Positions 54,109 to 63,283 of a stretch of DNA of 64,000 nt are shown in pieces (the first letter of the stretch is position 1; every line of letters begins with the position of its first letter). Source of the stretch: Pseudomonadales bacterium (GTDB taxonomy: Bacteria; Pseudomonadota; Gammaproteobacteria; Pseudomonadales; Azotimanducaceae); contig JAHRWB010000017.1 in the NCBI GenBank assembly GCA_019090385.1, forward strand, positions 21,805-85,804, given 5' to 3'. The translations under genes were made by a program, and so were the position numbers. The notes beneath the pieces were generated by a model that was not told the origin of the DNA, did not search any database, and saw only the letters and a program-made list of their open reading frames with translations.

Positions 54109-55134
54109 TTAAACAGGAAAATCCAGCATTCTTTGCAAAGGCAGCATGGCTTTTTTCCTAATATCTTCATCAACGAATATCTCATTATCATCAGACATCA
54201 AGGTATCGCGCAAAGACTGTAATTCATTCATTGCCATCCAGGGGCAATGTGCACAACTTCGGCAGGTAGCACCCTCACCCGCCGTTGGCGCTTCAATAAA
54301 TTTTTTATCCGGCGCTATAGTTCTGAGCTTGTGAAATATCCCACGATCAGTCGCCACAATAAAAACGTCATTATCAAGATCGCGGGCGCCGCGAATTATC
54401 TGAGAAGTAGACCCCACCACATCAGCCAACATTACTACTGAGTCAGGTGATTCAGGGTGAACTAATACTGCAGCGTCAGGGTACACTTTCTTGAGATCCA
54501 GCAAAGCTTTCGCCTTAAACTCCTCGTGTACGATACATGCACCACTCCACAGCAACATATCTGCCTGGGTTTGCTTTTGTATATAAGCACCTAAATATTT
54601 GTCTGGTGCCCAAACAATTTTTTTGCCCTGATCATGCAAATGCTCGACAATGCGAACAGCGTTGCTACTAGTAACCACCCAGTCCGCCATAGACTTAATT
54701 TTAGCCGACGTGTTCGCATAAACAACCACTGTACGCTCAGGGTTTGCTTTTAGAAAAGCTTCAAAAGCATCCGCAGGACAGCCCAAATCCAGCGAGCATT
54801 CGGATTTAAGCGTAGGCATGAACACGCGCTTTTCCGGTGAGAGAATTTTTGCCGTTTCTCCCATAAATCGAACACCAGCGACAACCAAGGTTTCGGCCGC
54901 ATGATCACGACCAAAACGCGCCATTTCCAGAGAATCAGAGACTACCCCGCCGGTTTGCTCAGCAAGATTTTGAATTTCACCGTCTACATAATAATGCGCA
55001 ACCAAAACCGCGTTCTTTTCTCGTAGTAAGCGTCGAATATCACGCAGCAGCTGCTCCCTCTGCTCTGGCAACAACGGGCTTGGCTGGTACAGTGGAATCT
55101 CTTCTACCCTAAGGCTGTAATCTGGTAGGCTCAT
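54109..55134 (-). CDS. nadA: Quinolinate synthase NadA
   Basis: A 341-residue [4Fe-4S] enzyme that makes quinolinate from iminoaspartate and dihydroxyacetone phosphate in NAD synthesis. Visible motifs are [27 protein letters not shown], the VVGSTSQI segment and [13 protein letters not shown] near the C-terminus. The cluster ligands are cysteines in those segments. The gene stands alone, 18 bases from the convergent bepA stop. Confidence 0.95.
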   Translation of the reverse strand: MSLPDYSLRVEEIPLYQPSPLLPEQREQLLRDIRRLLREKNAVLVAHYYVDGEIQNLAEQTGGVVSDSLEMARFGRDHAAETLVVAGVRFMGETAKILSPEKRVFMPTLKSECSLDLGCPADAFEAFLKANPERTVVVYANTSAKIKSMADWVVTSSNAVRIVEHLHDQGKKIVWAPDKYLGAYIQKQTQADMLLWSGACIVHEEFKAKALLDLKKVYPDAAVLVHPESPDSVVMLADVVGSTSQIIRGARDLDNDVFIVATDRGIFHKLRTIAPDKKFIEAPTAGEGATCRSCAHCPWMAMNELQSLRDTLMSDDNEIFVDEDIRKKAMLPLQRMLDFPV

Positions 55135-55381
55135 AGTACAAATGGATCTGGTTGTTGGGCATCAGAAGTTTCAAGGGTAGGCAGAATAGCATTTTGGAAA
55201 CGAAACATGTCACAAACTATATGCAAAGTATAAGAAATGATCAATATGACTCAATATACTCATATACCACCTTCATCGCAAAGGGCAATTTCCTATAGAG
55301 GCGTGCCCACATCCAGCATAATAGCCCACTCCTGTGATTTATCGACACGGAAAACCGGATATCGCTGGGGAGAGACCAACC

Positions 55382-56329
55382 TTGAATAAACATATTTGCT
55401 TTCTTAGTTGCTCCCCTTCTCCCTTAAGTCCTTCCTCCACTGACAGTACCTGCCCAATCGCGCAAACAGGCGATTGTGTGCCTCAGGAAAATAATAACGG
55501 CAAACTGCTGCCTGTGGCTTTTCAACGAGCGGGATGGACCGTTTCTGTGTTACATCACGATATGCTACATCTCACACCGAACGGTATAAGGATAGGGAAC
55601 CTTGTACCCGATGAACTCGATCTAATTTGGCTACTGGGCTTTGGTCCACGAGGGAGCTGCTCAGACCGCTTTCAAATTCTATCGCTACTACCCGATCAGT
55701 TATTTGTCACGCCACCGCTCACCATGATCCGCTTGCATGCGAAATTTGCGCTATGCCAGGGGCCACTGAGCCATCTTTTTCCTAAAACCTGGGTATCCGG
55801 AGACAAGGCCTGGTTAAAACGCAAGATTCTTGAAGGTGGGGACTGGGTCGTTAAACCCACAGCGGGTAGTTATGGAAATAAGGTGTTCAAAATTTCTAGT
55901 GATAACCCTAACTTGAACGTTATTCTGGAAACCTTGACGCACTCAAGTTACTGCACTCTGCAAGCCTATCTAGAAAGTGTAAAACAGGGTGAAAAACGTA
56001 TTTTGATAGCCAATGGTAATATTATCGGCCACTACAAACGTGCCAGTAAAGAGAAATTCAGAACAAATTTAACGACTGACGCTGAAATAAGTGAATGCAC
56101 CCTGACAAAATCCGAATTAAATATTGTCAGCCAGGTCTTGCACCATTTTACAGAGCTTGGTGTAGGCTTTGCCTCGATAGACCTCGTAGGTGACTATATT
56201 ATGGAAATAAACGTCGCCAACCCTGGTGGACTAAATACACTAAACACCCTCAACCGTACAGACAGCGCCTTCCTCGCCGCCCAAAGCATCCTGCAAAACA
56301 GCCTTGAGCTATTTGTGAAACAGCCTTGA
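55382..56329 (+). CDS. ATP-grasp protein, glutathione-synthetase (GshB)-like
   Basis: A 315-residue ATP-grasp enzyme. The segments VVKPTAGSYGNKVF (ATP-binding strand and glycine loop), GEKRILIANGNIIGHYKRASKEKFRTN-like sequence and MEINVANPGG (metal-binding strand) follow GshB. The N-terminal part differs from housekeeping GshB, so it may form another amide from a thiol or amino acid. TTG 55382 is favoured by GGGGAGAG at 55367-55374 over a GTG at 55334. The final codons and stop lie within a 23-bp tandem repeat (56296-56375). Confidence 0.75.
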   Translation: MNKHICFLSCSPSPLSPSSTDSTCPIAQTGDCVPQENNNGKLLPVAFQRAGWTVSVLHHDMLHLTPNGIRIGNLVPDELDLIWLLGFGPRGSCSDRFQILSLLPDQLFVTPPLTMIRLHAKFALCQGPLSHLFPKTWVSGDKAWLKRKILEGGDWVVKPTAGSYGNKVFKISSDNPNLNVILETLTHSSYCTLQAYLESVKQGEKRILIANGNIIGHYKRASKEKFRTNLTTDAEISECTLTKSELNIVSQVLHHFTELGVGFASIDLVGDYIMEINVANPGGLNTLNTLNRTDSAFLAAQSILQNSLELFVKQP

Positions 56330-56375
56330 GCGGTTCTTGTAAACAGCCTTGAGCGGTTTTTCTTTCAAACAGCCC
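56296..56375 (+). repeat. Tandem 23-bp repeat over the stop codon of the GshB-like gene
   Basis: Units start at 56296, 56318, 56341 and 56367 and share AAACAGCCTTGAGC; the complete units are 22, 23 and 26 bases long and the last is partial. The stop codon TGA (56327-56329) is inside the second unit. The first unit codes the residues QNSLELFV and the second the KQP-stop. The unit is the same as that at 20021-20105, on the opposite strand. Confidence 0.88.
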
Positions 56376-56455
56376 GCACCTTCAATACCACCAGTTTTGA
56401 ACCCCTTAAAACCAAAAACGCGCAATTTCTCAATTTTCTCCTACACTCAAAGGTG

Positions 56456-56950
56456 ATGGCAAAAATTCAGGCTAAAGTAACCATGTCCAAGACATTCATC
56501 ACCCCAACAATTTCAACAGTACACTCTATTTTGACTTTACTATTTCCGCACACCTCCGTAGAAAGCGTGAGTAAACAATCCTTGGAACCAGCCTATCTGG
56601 CAACCTATGCAGATGAGTCTGATCACCTGGTGGCCGTTTGTGCCTGTGACATAGAATTCGCTGCAAACGTATCCTCGGCACTGAGCATGAAGCAACCCGC
56701 CATGGCCCATGAAGCAATTCAAGCCGGTAAACTTGACTCGGAATTACACTACAACCTCTATGAAATCATGGGTTTATATACGGAGTTACTCACTGACAAG
56801 AGCAGCCCGAAAATACATTTGCGCAATTTATATCAAGAAGACGAGATACCCGAAAACGTTAGTGAATTTTTGAATGTGAATGATGCAAGCATTTTTTGCG
56901 CTGATCTGCCCATATATGGCAGCGGCATTTTCGAATTTACCATCGCCTAG
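56456..56950 (+). CDS. Hypothetical protein
   Basis: A 164-residue soluble protein that I do not recognise. The start is ATG 56456 (AAAGG just before) or ATG 56483. The sequence is alternating hydrophobic, with a central AVCACDIEFAANVSSALSM segment and a C-terminal DLPIYGSGIFEFTIA. No TM, signal or metal motif. I can say only that it looks like a compact alpha/beta domain. It follows the GshB-like gene by about 127 bases on the same strand. Confidence 0.6.
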   Translation: MAKIQAKVTMSKTFITPTISTVHSILTLLFPHTSVESVSKQSLEPAYLATYADESDHLVAVCACDIEFAANVSSALSMKQPAMAHEAIQAGKLDSELHYNLYEIMGLYTELLTDKSSPKIHLRNLYQEDEIPENVSEFLNVNDASIFCADLPIYGSGIFEFTIA

Positions 56951-57175
56951 TTAGCTCCTATCTAGATACCCTCCTATTCTACGAAATAGCCACTTAACCC
57001 AATTGGAAGCTATGGTCGACAAAGCGCAGTAGAGCGAATACTCAAGCTTCCCTAGTACTATATCCCACCACCTTCATACCCCAGGTCGCACTCCTTATCC
57101 AGCGCTTGACGCTGGATATTTGACATGTCTAAATGGAAATGATAATAAATTCCTCAGTTTACCAGGGAGAGGATT

Positions 57176-60100
57176 ATGCAATATTCTTCAGAGCAATTTT
57201 TGTCTACCCGTATTTTTTCAGGTACTTCTTTCCTTAATACACTTCCAATACTGATATTCGCTGCCCTTTTGACGGGCCAGGCAATCGCCACAACAAGCGA
57301 TATTGAGGATTCAAGGTACACCAATCCTAGTGTCGCTGTAGACAACACCCCGCCCGCTCTCTTGGTTCAAGAATCCAGCTTACAACGTACCTTTCGAGAA
57401 AAATCGCGCACTATAGAAATGCCCTTCATAAAAAATGTTGGGCAGATCAATCAATCCGTGGCGTTCTTCGCACCTACATTTGGAGGAACAGTCTTTGTAA
57501 GCAAAAAAGGCGAGCTTATCTACGCCCTTCCCCAAAAGCAGAGTAAAAACCAGCCTTCCCGTGGCGTGGTATTGAAAGAGACAATAGTCGGTTTAGATAT
57601 TGGAGATATTGTAGGTCAGGTGCCTGCCACTACACGGGTCAATTTCTTCAAAGACAACGATACTTCTAAGTGGCGCAACAATATTGAGACTTTCCGAATG
57701 GTCAGTCTGGGCGATATTTACCCGGGCATCAACCTGAGCTTGCATGCCTATGGCAACAATGTTGAGAAGCTGTTTATTGTGGAGCCAAATGCTGAGCCTG
57801 GGCGGATCCAGTTGCGTATAGAGGGTGCAGCTGGTTTGAGCCTGGACAAAAATGGACAGATGGTCGTTGCTACTGGCCTGGGACCGGTAGTATTTACCAA
57901 ACCAGTAGCCTATCAACTGATAGATGGTGAAAAGCACTATGTTGAGGCCTCCTACGTTCTGAAAGCTGACCAGGATTATCAAGCTGTTGTCCAATATGGT
58001 TTCAATCTTGGTCCGTACGATAGCAACTATAGCCTCACCATTGATCCTTTACTTGCTTCTACGTTTCTAGGCGGCACAGATGATGATTTTGCTTACGACA
58101 TGGTATTGGATAAGAACAACAATGTTTACCTTACAGGTAGCACCGAATCTTCAGATTTTCCAACCCCGACTGGAGCCTATGATACCTCTTTCAATACTTC
58201 TGATGACGTGTTTGTTGCAAAACTAGACAGTAATTTGAATACGCTTATCGCTGCCACATTTATCGGAGGATCCCTCTGGGAACGCGCATATGTTATTGCA
58301 CTAGATAGCAGTAATAATGTTTACGTAGCAGGAGAAACGGTATCTTCCGGGTATCCAATCACCCCGGGAGCTTACAGTTCATGTTGTGTTCCCTACGATT
58401 TTTTTGTCACAAAATTGACAAAAGACCTGGATGCTCTCGTGGCTTCCACTCGACTTGGCGGAGGCAACATAGGTTCTGATGTTAAATCCATACTGATAGA
58501 TAGCGAGAACAATGTCTATCTTATGGGAGACACGCTATCAGATCAGTTTCCGACAACGAGTGGCGCTTATGATGGCTCATATGCTGGATTGCAGGATACA
58601 TTTATCGCAAAAATGGACAGTGACTTAAGTACACTGAGTGCGGCTACTTATCTCGGGGGTAGCGGTACAGAACACTCACATGCCATGGACCTAGATAGCG
58701 ATGGCAACGTTTTTATTACCGGCTACACTTCTTCTGCTGATTTTCCAACAGCGGGTAGCTCCTATGACAACGCACACGACGGTGGTAACAACGTATTTGT
58801 TTCTAAATTTGATAGTAACCTGACCAGCTTGTTGGCATCCACCTTTTTAGGCGACAGCAGTGCTTTTTCATATGGCATTGCAGTGGACAGTTCTAACAAT
58901 GTTGTTGTAGGCGGTTGGACTTTTTCCAGCAATTTTCCGACTACCATTGGCACCTACGACAGCTCTTACAATAGTCAAGATGATGTCTTTGTTTCTAAGC
59001 TGGACACCAATCTCAGCACATTAATTGCTTCCACCTTCCTGGGTGGTAGTAAAAGCGATCGGCTGCACGACCTAACTTTGGACAGCAACGATAATGTTTA
59101 TCTGATCGGTCAAACTTCTTCCGAAGACTTCCCCACGTCAGCGAATGCATATGACGATTCATACAATGGCTCCACTGATATTTTTATATCCAAAATGAGC
59201 AGCACACTCGATACTTTGGTTGCGTCAACCTATATGGGTGGAACCGACAAGGAAAGAGCCTCCGATGGAAAGAATTTCTTCTCAATTGTTACGGATAATA
59301 GTGACAATACCTATGTGTCCGGATGGACAAAGTCGAGTGATTTCCCAACAACTTCCGGTGTCTATGACGGTACTCACAATGGAACTATCGATGCATACGT
59401 GGCCAAACTAGCATTGGCGAGCGAACAGAGATTGTACGTAGCCAATCCCGGCAGCAATACCACACAGCAGACTTTTCTGCGTTTTATAAATCCTAATAAC
59501 ACCACCGCTTCCATAGAGGTACTTGGTACGGATGATGCGGGTTTGAGTGCCAACGATCCACTTAGTTTTACTCTTGCACCAGAGTCAGCAATTCAATTCA
59601 ATGCACAAGACCTGGAGAATGGTAATAACAACAAAGGACTCATTAGTAGTCTGGGAAATGGACAAGGCAAGTGGCAACTTCGCGTCAAATCTAACAACCC
59701 TATCAAGATTATTAGTCTGATAAGAACACCGGATGGCTTTCTCACCAGCCTGAATGATAGAGTGCCTAAATCTGGTAACAATAATCTCGTTTACTTTGGC
59801 AATCCAGCCAGTAACGCAAGCCAGCAAACCTTTTTGAGGGTTGTAAATACCACTGCCGCCGCAGGCAGTGTCACAATTACGGCCATAGATGATGCAGGAA
59901 TTGACGCACCAGGATCAATAAGCTTCTCGCTATCGGCAAATGAATCAAAACAAATTAGTGCACAAGAATTGGAGACCGGCAGCGCAATAAAGGGGTTAAC
60001 CGGGAGCCTGGGAAATGGCACGGGAAAATGGCGATTCACAGTTACTTCTCTGCTCAATTTGGAGGTCCTAAGCCTAATCAGGACGCCAGATGGTTTTCTC

Positions 60101-60850
60101 ACAAATCTCAGTGGCATGGTCGATCAGAAGGCAGGCGGGGATTTTATAGTATATTTTGGCAACCCAGCCAGTGAGACAGATAAGCAAACCTTTTTGCGCA
60201 TCATCAATACCAGCAATCAAACTGGCACGGTAACTATTAGTGGGCTGGACGATACCGGTTTGCCAGGACCTGCAGGAGATGTAATGTTCCAATTGGGCCC
60301 AAATGAATCAAAACAAATAAATGCGCAAGATCTGGAGACCGGTAATGTCAACAAGGGCCTCTCGGGCATGTTAGGTGATGGTACTGGTCGCTGGATTTAT
60401 ACAATAAGCGCCAATATTGCCATTCAGGTGATGAGTCTGGTGAGAACACCGGATGGCTTTTTGACAAACCTCAGCCGTATTGCCCCAATCACTGGCAAGG
60501 TGAGCGATGTATTTTTCTTTAATCCGGCAAGCAACACCAATCAAGCAAGTTCGCTGCGATTGGTGAATCCTACGGCCACTCCAGGTGGCGTAACAATATC
60601 CGGTATCGACGACAATGGAGCGGTAGCGCCCGGAGGAGATATTAGCCTTAATATCCCAGCCAACTCAGCAATAGAAATCACCTCTCAGGAACTAGAAAAT
60701 GGCAATTCTGAACTTGGCTTGGTGGGTGCATTGGGTAATGGCAGTGGAAAATGGCGATTGAAAGTCACTTCAGACCTTGAACTTAAAGTACAGAGCTTAA
60801 TGAATACGCCGAGTGGTTTTTTGACCAACATCAGTCGTACAATTGAATAA
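57176..60850 (+). CDS. Large SBBP-repeat beta-propeller surface protein with C-terminal modules
   Basis: A 1224-residue exported protein. GGGAGAGG-like sequence precedes ATG 57176, and a signal peptide of about 40 residues ends near QAIA. An N-terminal domain (about residues 78-295, with FIKNVGQINQSVAFF) resembles the DUF7948 region of SBBP proteins. About seven SBBP units follow (roughly 58045-59430), each with LxASTFLGG, then VYLTGSTxSSDFPT. Four C-terminal modules of ~120 residues complete the protein. It is probably a secreted or cell-surface adhesin or binding protein. No anchor is visible. Confidence 0.85.
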   Translation: MQYSSEQFLSTRIFSGTSFLNTLPILIFAALLTGQAIATTSDIEDSRYTNPSVAVDNTPPALLVQESSLQRTFREKSRTIEMPFIKNVGQINQSVAFFAPTFGGTVFVSKKGELIYALPQKQSKNQPSRGVVLKETIVGLDIGDIVGQVPATTRVNFFKDNDTSKWRNNIETFRMVSLGDIYPGINLSLHAYGNNVEKLFIVEPNAEPGRIQLRIEGAAGLSLDKNGQMVVATGLGPVVFTKPVAYQLIDGEKHYVEASYVLKADQDYQAVVQYGFNLGPYDSNYSLTIDPLLASTFLGGTDDDFAYDMVLDKNNNVYLTGSTESSDFPTPTGAYDTSFNTSDDVFVAKLDSNLNTLIAATFIGGSLWERAYVIALDSSNNVYVAGETVSSGYPITPGAYSSCCVPYDFFVTKLTKDLDALVASTRLGGGNIGSDVKSILIDSENNVYLMGDTLSDQFPTTSGAYDGSYAGLQDTFIAKMDSDLSTLSAATYLGGSGTEHSHAMDLDSDGNVFITGYTSSADFPTAGSSYDNAHDGGNNVFVSKFDSNLTSLLASTFLGDSSAFSYGIAVDSSNNVVVGGWTFSSNFPTTIGTYDSSYNSQDDVFVSKLDTNLSTLIASTFLGGSKSDRLHDLTLDSNDNVYLIGQTSSEDFPTSANAYDDSYNGSTDIFISKMSSTLDTLVASTYMGGTDKERASDGKNFFSIVTDNSDNTYVSGWTKSSDFPTTSGVYDGTHNGTIDAYVAKLALASEQRLYVANPGSNTTQQTFLRFINPNNTTASIEVLGTDDAGLSANDPLSFTLAPESAIQFNAQDLENGNNNKGLISSLGNGQGKWQLRVKSNNPIKIISLIRTPDGFLTSLNDRVPKSGNNNLVYFGNPASNASQQTFLRVVNTTAAAGSVTITAIDDAGIDAPGSISFSLSANESKQISAQELETGSAIKGLTGSLGNGTGKWRFTVTSLLNLEVLSLIRTPDGFLTNLSGMVDQKAGGDFIVYFGNPASETDKQTFLRIINTSNQTGTVTISGLDDTGLPGPAGDVMFQLGPNESKQINAQDLETGNVNKGLSGMLGDGTGRWIYTISANIAIQVMSLVRTPDGFLTNLSRIAPITGKVSDVFFFNPASNTNQASSLRLVNPTATPGGVTISGIDDNGAVAPGGDISLNIPANSAIEITSQELENGNSELGLVGALGNGSGKWRLKVTSDLELKVQSLMNTPSGFLTNISRTIE
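59432..60850 (+). repeat. Four tandem ~120-residue modules in the SBBP protein
   Basis: Module starts near 59432, 59786, 60146 and 60506, giving periods of 354, 360 and 360 bases. Each begins with a YFGNPASN-like strand, then LRxxN, GxDDxG, the QELExGN motif, GLxGxLGNGxGKW and SLxRTPDGFLTNLS. The copies differ by many substitutions, so the duplication is old at protein level. Confidence 0.9.
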
Positions 60851-61073
60851 TCTATACCATCCTAAATCGATCTACTACCTAGCTAGTGCTGGCCGGCAAA
60901 TCTACAATGCGAGTGAACACACGTCATATTCGTGCACAAGCCAAAGGAATGATAAATCAAGAATTTGTTCAGAACATGATGGCCTGTATATTCCAAAATG
61001 ACTAGAATACAGAGTCTATAGGCCATTTGGGGGAATCATATGGATGCCATACTCGGTGAATAGAAGCCTGTAC

Positions 61074-61304
61074 TCAGTGTATAGCCAACCCCGCCCGACT
61101 TTCGATGGACATTCGCCTTAGATCGTCCAGCATATCCTGCCGCTCATCCAGAGTACGAATATGCCAACGAATCAATTCATCTTTTTGTTTATGCTCTATT
61201 ATCCTGAAAGTTTCTAAGGAGGCCTTTAATCGCTCTATTTCACGCTCCAGCAAACATATAACATCACTTATTGATTCGTTAATATGTTCCGAATCATCAC
61301 ACAT
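61074..61304 (-). CDS. Hypothetical coiled-coil protein
   Basis: A 76-residue charged protein with a heptad-like pattern (VICLLEREIERLKASLETFRI) and a second helix (HIRTLDERQDMLDDLRRM). It is probably a short coiled-coil. It has no known family. It lies about 90 bases downstream of the SDR gene on the same strand. I cannot exclude a chance frame. Confidence 0.5.
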   Translation of the reverse strand: MCDDSEHINESISDVICLLEREIERLKASLETFRIIEHKQKDELIRWHIRTLDERQDMLDDLRRMSIESRAGLAIH

Positions 61305-61396
61305 TACAAAAACCCACCTTGGCTTTGTCCGATTGTTTCTCGATAGCCGTACAAGAAAATTCCGTCACTGAATTTTTCATGGGATTATCCATTCGA

Positions 61397-62149
61397 CTAT
61401 GGTGAACCACCGTCAACTCGAAGTACAGCACCAGTCGTGAAGGAAGCAGCTTCACTGCAGAGATATAGCGCCGCTGCGACGATCTCTTCGGGCCGCCCTG
61501 CTCTGCCAAGCGCCATGGTTTGTTCAGCTTTTTCCTCAAAAACAGGCATATCCCAGGCCTTGGAGATATCCGTGAGAAAAGGTCCCGCTACAATGCTGTT
61601 CACCCGAACCTCGGGACCATAGGCAAATGCCAGAGACCGGCTCAGGGCATTAATCCCCGCCTTTGCAGCCCCGTAGGGTTCAGAATCCGGGCTCGGATGT
61701 AATGCTGCAATACTGCTGATATTTAAAATACTGCCACTACCCCTTTTCTGCATACGCTCCCCGACCAATGCACTTAAACGGAAGGGTGCCTTGAGATTCA
61801 GGTTAATCACTTTATCGAACAATTCCTCGCTCACCTCAGACAGACTAGGATACAAGGGAGACATGCCAGCATTGTTAATCAATACATCCAGATGACCAAA
61901 TTCTTTATAGGCTACATCCACCAGCTCTTCAATCTCCTGCCAGTGGCCCAGATGACAGGCATGGGCCAAGGCCTTCACGCCAAATGACTCAATTTCCCTG
62001 GCAACATTTACACAATTGTCGATTTTGCGACTGGTAATCAATAAATTCGCCCCACGTTCTGCAAAGGCCAACGCCATTTCTCGCCCCAGGCCTCTGCTAC
62101 CGCCAGTAACGAGCACATTCTTATCCGTCATATCAAATAATGGATCCAT
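61397..62149 (-). CDS. SDR-family oxidoreductase
   Basis: A 250-residue classical short-chain dehydrogenase. The N-terminal GGSRGLGREMA binds NAD(P), with an Arg two residues after Ser-Arg in LLITSRK. The motifs NNAG and ILNISSIAAL (catalytic Ser) precede a YGAAK (Tyr and Lys), and TGAVLRVDGGSP closes the fold. ATG 62149 is preferred to a TTG at 62161. Its neighbour is an enoyl-CoA hydratase, divergent, so a role in acyl or steroid-like catabolism is plausible. Confidence 0.92.
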   Translation of the reverse strand: MDPLFDMTDKNVLVTGGSRGLGREMALAFAERGANLLITSRKIDNCVNVAREIESFGVKALAHACHLGHWQEIEELVDVAYKEFGHLDVLINNAGMSPLYPSLSEVSEELFDKVINLNLKAPFRLSALVGERMQKRGSGSILNISSIAALHPSPDSEPYGAAKAGINALSRSLAFAYGPEVRVNSIVAGPFLTDISKAWDMPVFEEKAEQTMALGRAGRPEEIVAAALYLCSEAASFTTGAVLRVDGGSP

Positions 62150-62243
62150 AACCTCACCCAATCAATCTATCGAAACATGAGCATTGCAAATAAGCGCTAC
62201 TTGTTCAACGATAGACGCTTAATTTTTTGCGAGGAGTTAAAGC

Positions 62244-63047
62244 ATGGCAACTGACATAAAAGTGAGTTCAGATAATCACGTAGCACTGGTTGAAATTGTT
62301 CGGCCACCCAATAATTTTTTTGATCTTCCACTCATATTAGACATCGCCGATGCCTTTGAAGCCCTGGATAAAGATGACAACTGCCGTGCAATTGTTCTTG
62401 CAGCAGAAGGAAAAAATTTCTGCGCTGGTGCTGATTTCAGCAATCGTGGTGCTGCAAAATCAGCGGCAGACAAGAAAAACAAGGTAGAGCCCACAGAACT
62501 CACCGCCACAGACAACCCCCTGTATACAGCAGCGGTGAGGCTGTTTGACTGCAAAAAACCTGTAGTTGGCGCCATTCAGGGAGCGGCTGTAGGTGGCGGC
62601 TTCGGACTGGCATTAGTTCCTGATTTCAGAGTGATATGTGCGGAAACACGATTTACTGCCAATTTCACAAAGCTTGGATTTCATCCGGGTTTTGGGTTGA
62701 CGTATACCCTGCCAAATCTAGTCGGGTCACAGCGCGCTAACCTGATGTTCTATACTGGTCGGCGAATATCCGGAGAAACTGCTATGGAGTGGGGGCTTGG
62801 CGATGTATTCACTGACAAAGACAAAGTGCGAGAAGAAGCCTTTGTACTTGCCCGGGAAATAGCAGAAAGCGCACCTCTCGCAGTTGAATCTGTTAGAGCC
62901 ACAATGCGACAAGGTTTTGCAGAAGGCGTTAAACGGGCTACTGATCATGAATCAGCAGAACAATACACTCTACAACTAACCAGCGACCACAAGGAAGGCT
63001 TGAGGGCTGTGGCAGAGCGTCGACCTGGAAATTTTAAGCGTTGCTAA
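62244..63047 (+). CDS. Enoyl-CoA hydratase/isomerase
   Basis: A 267-residue crotonase-fold enzyme that hydrates or isomerises enoyl-CoA esters. The segments AAEGKNFCAGADFSN (CoA-binding loop, oxyanion) and GAAVGGGFGLALVPDFRVI (second oxyanion) are clear. The third block FTKLGFHPGFGLTYTLPNLVG is typical. The catalytic glutamates of the E. coli-type hydratase are not obvious, as in many members with other activities. GAGGAG precedes the ATG. The last 25 residues are basic. Confidence 0.92.
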   Translation: MATDIKVSSDNHVALVEIVRPPNNFFDLPLILDIADAFEALDKDDNCRAIVLAAEGKNFCAGADFSNRGAAKSAADKKNKVEPTELTATDNPLYTAAVRLFDCKKPVVGAIQGAAVGGGFGLALVPDFRVICAETRFTANFTKLGFHPGFGLTYTLPNLVGSQRANLMFYTGRRISGETAMEWGLGDVFTDKDKVREEAFVLAREIAESAPLAVESVRATMRQGFAEGVKRATDHESAEQYTLQLTSDHKEGLRAVAERRPGNFKRC

Positions 63048-63283
63048 CTTAACTCTATAATTCCAGCATTCTCAAAGTAGTAGTGCTTTTCAACGCAAAT
63101 GTAAGTCGGCCAATTGAAAATTTATTGTCCGGCTTGCATTTATCAACAAGCTAACCGCACAGCATTGAAACACTAGCACAGGCTTGAATAAATTCCTCAA
63201 ATTTTAATATCCGTATGCTAAAGGTCCTTGAGGGAGAGTAGTTACTTCCAACTTTTTTAAATCAATTCTAAGAGATCCGATTA

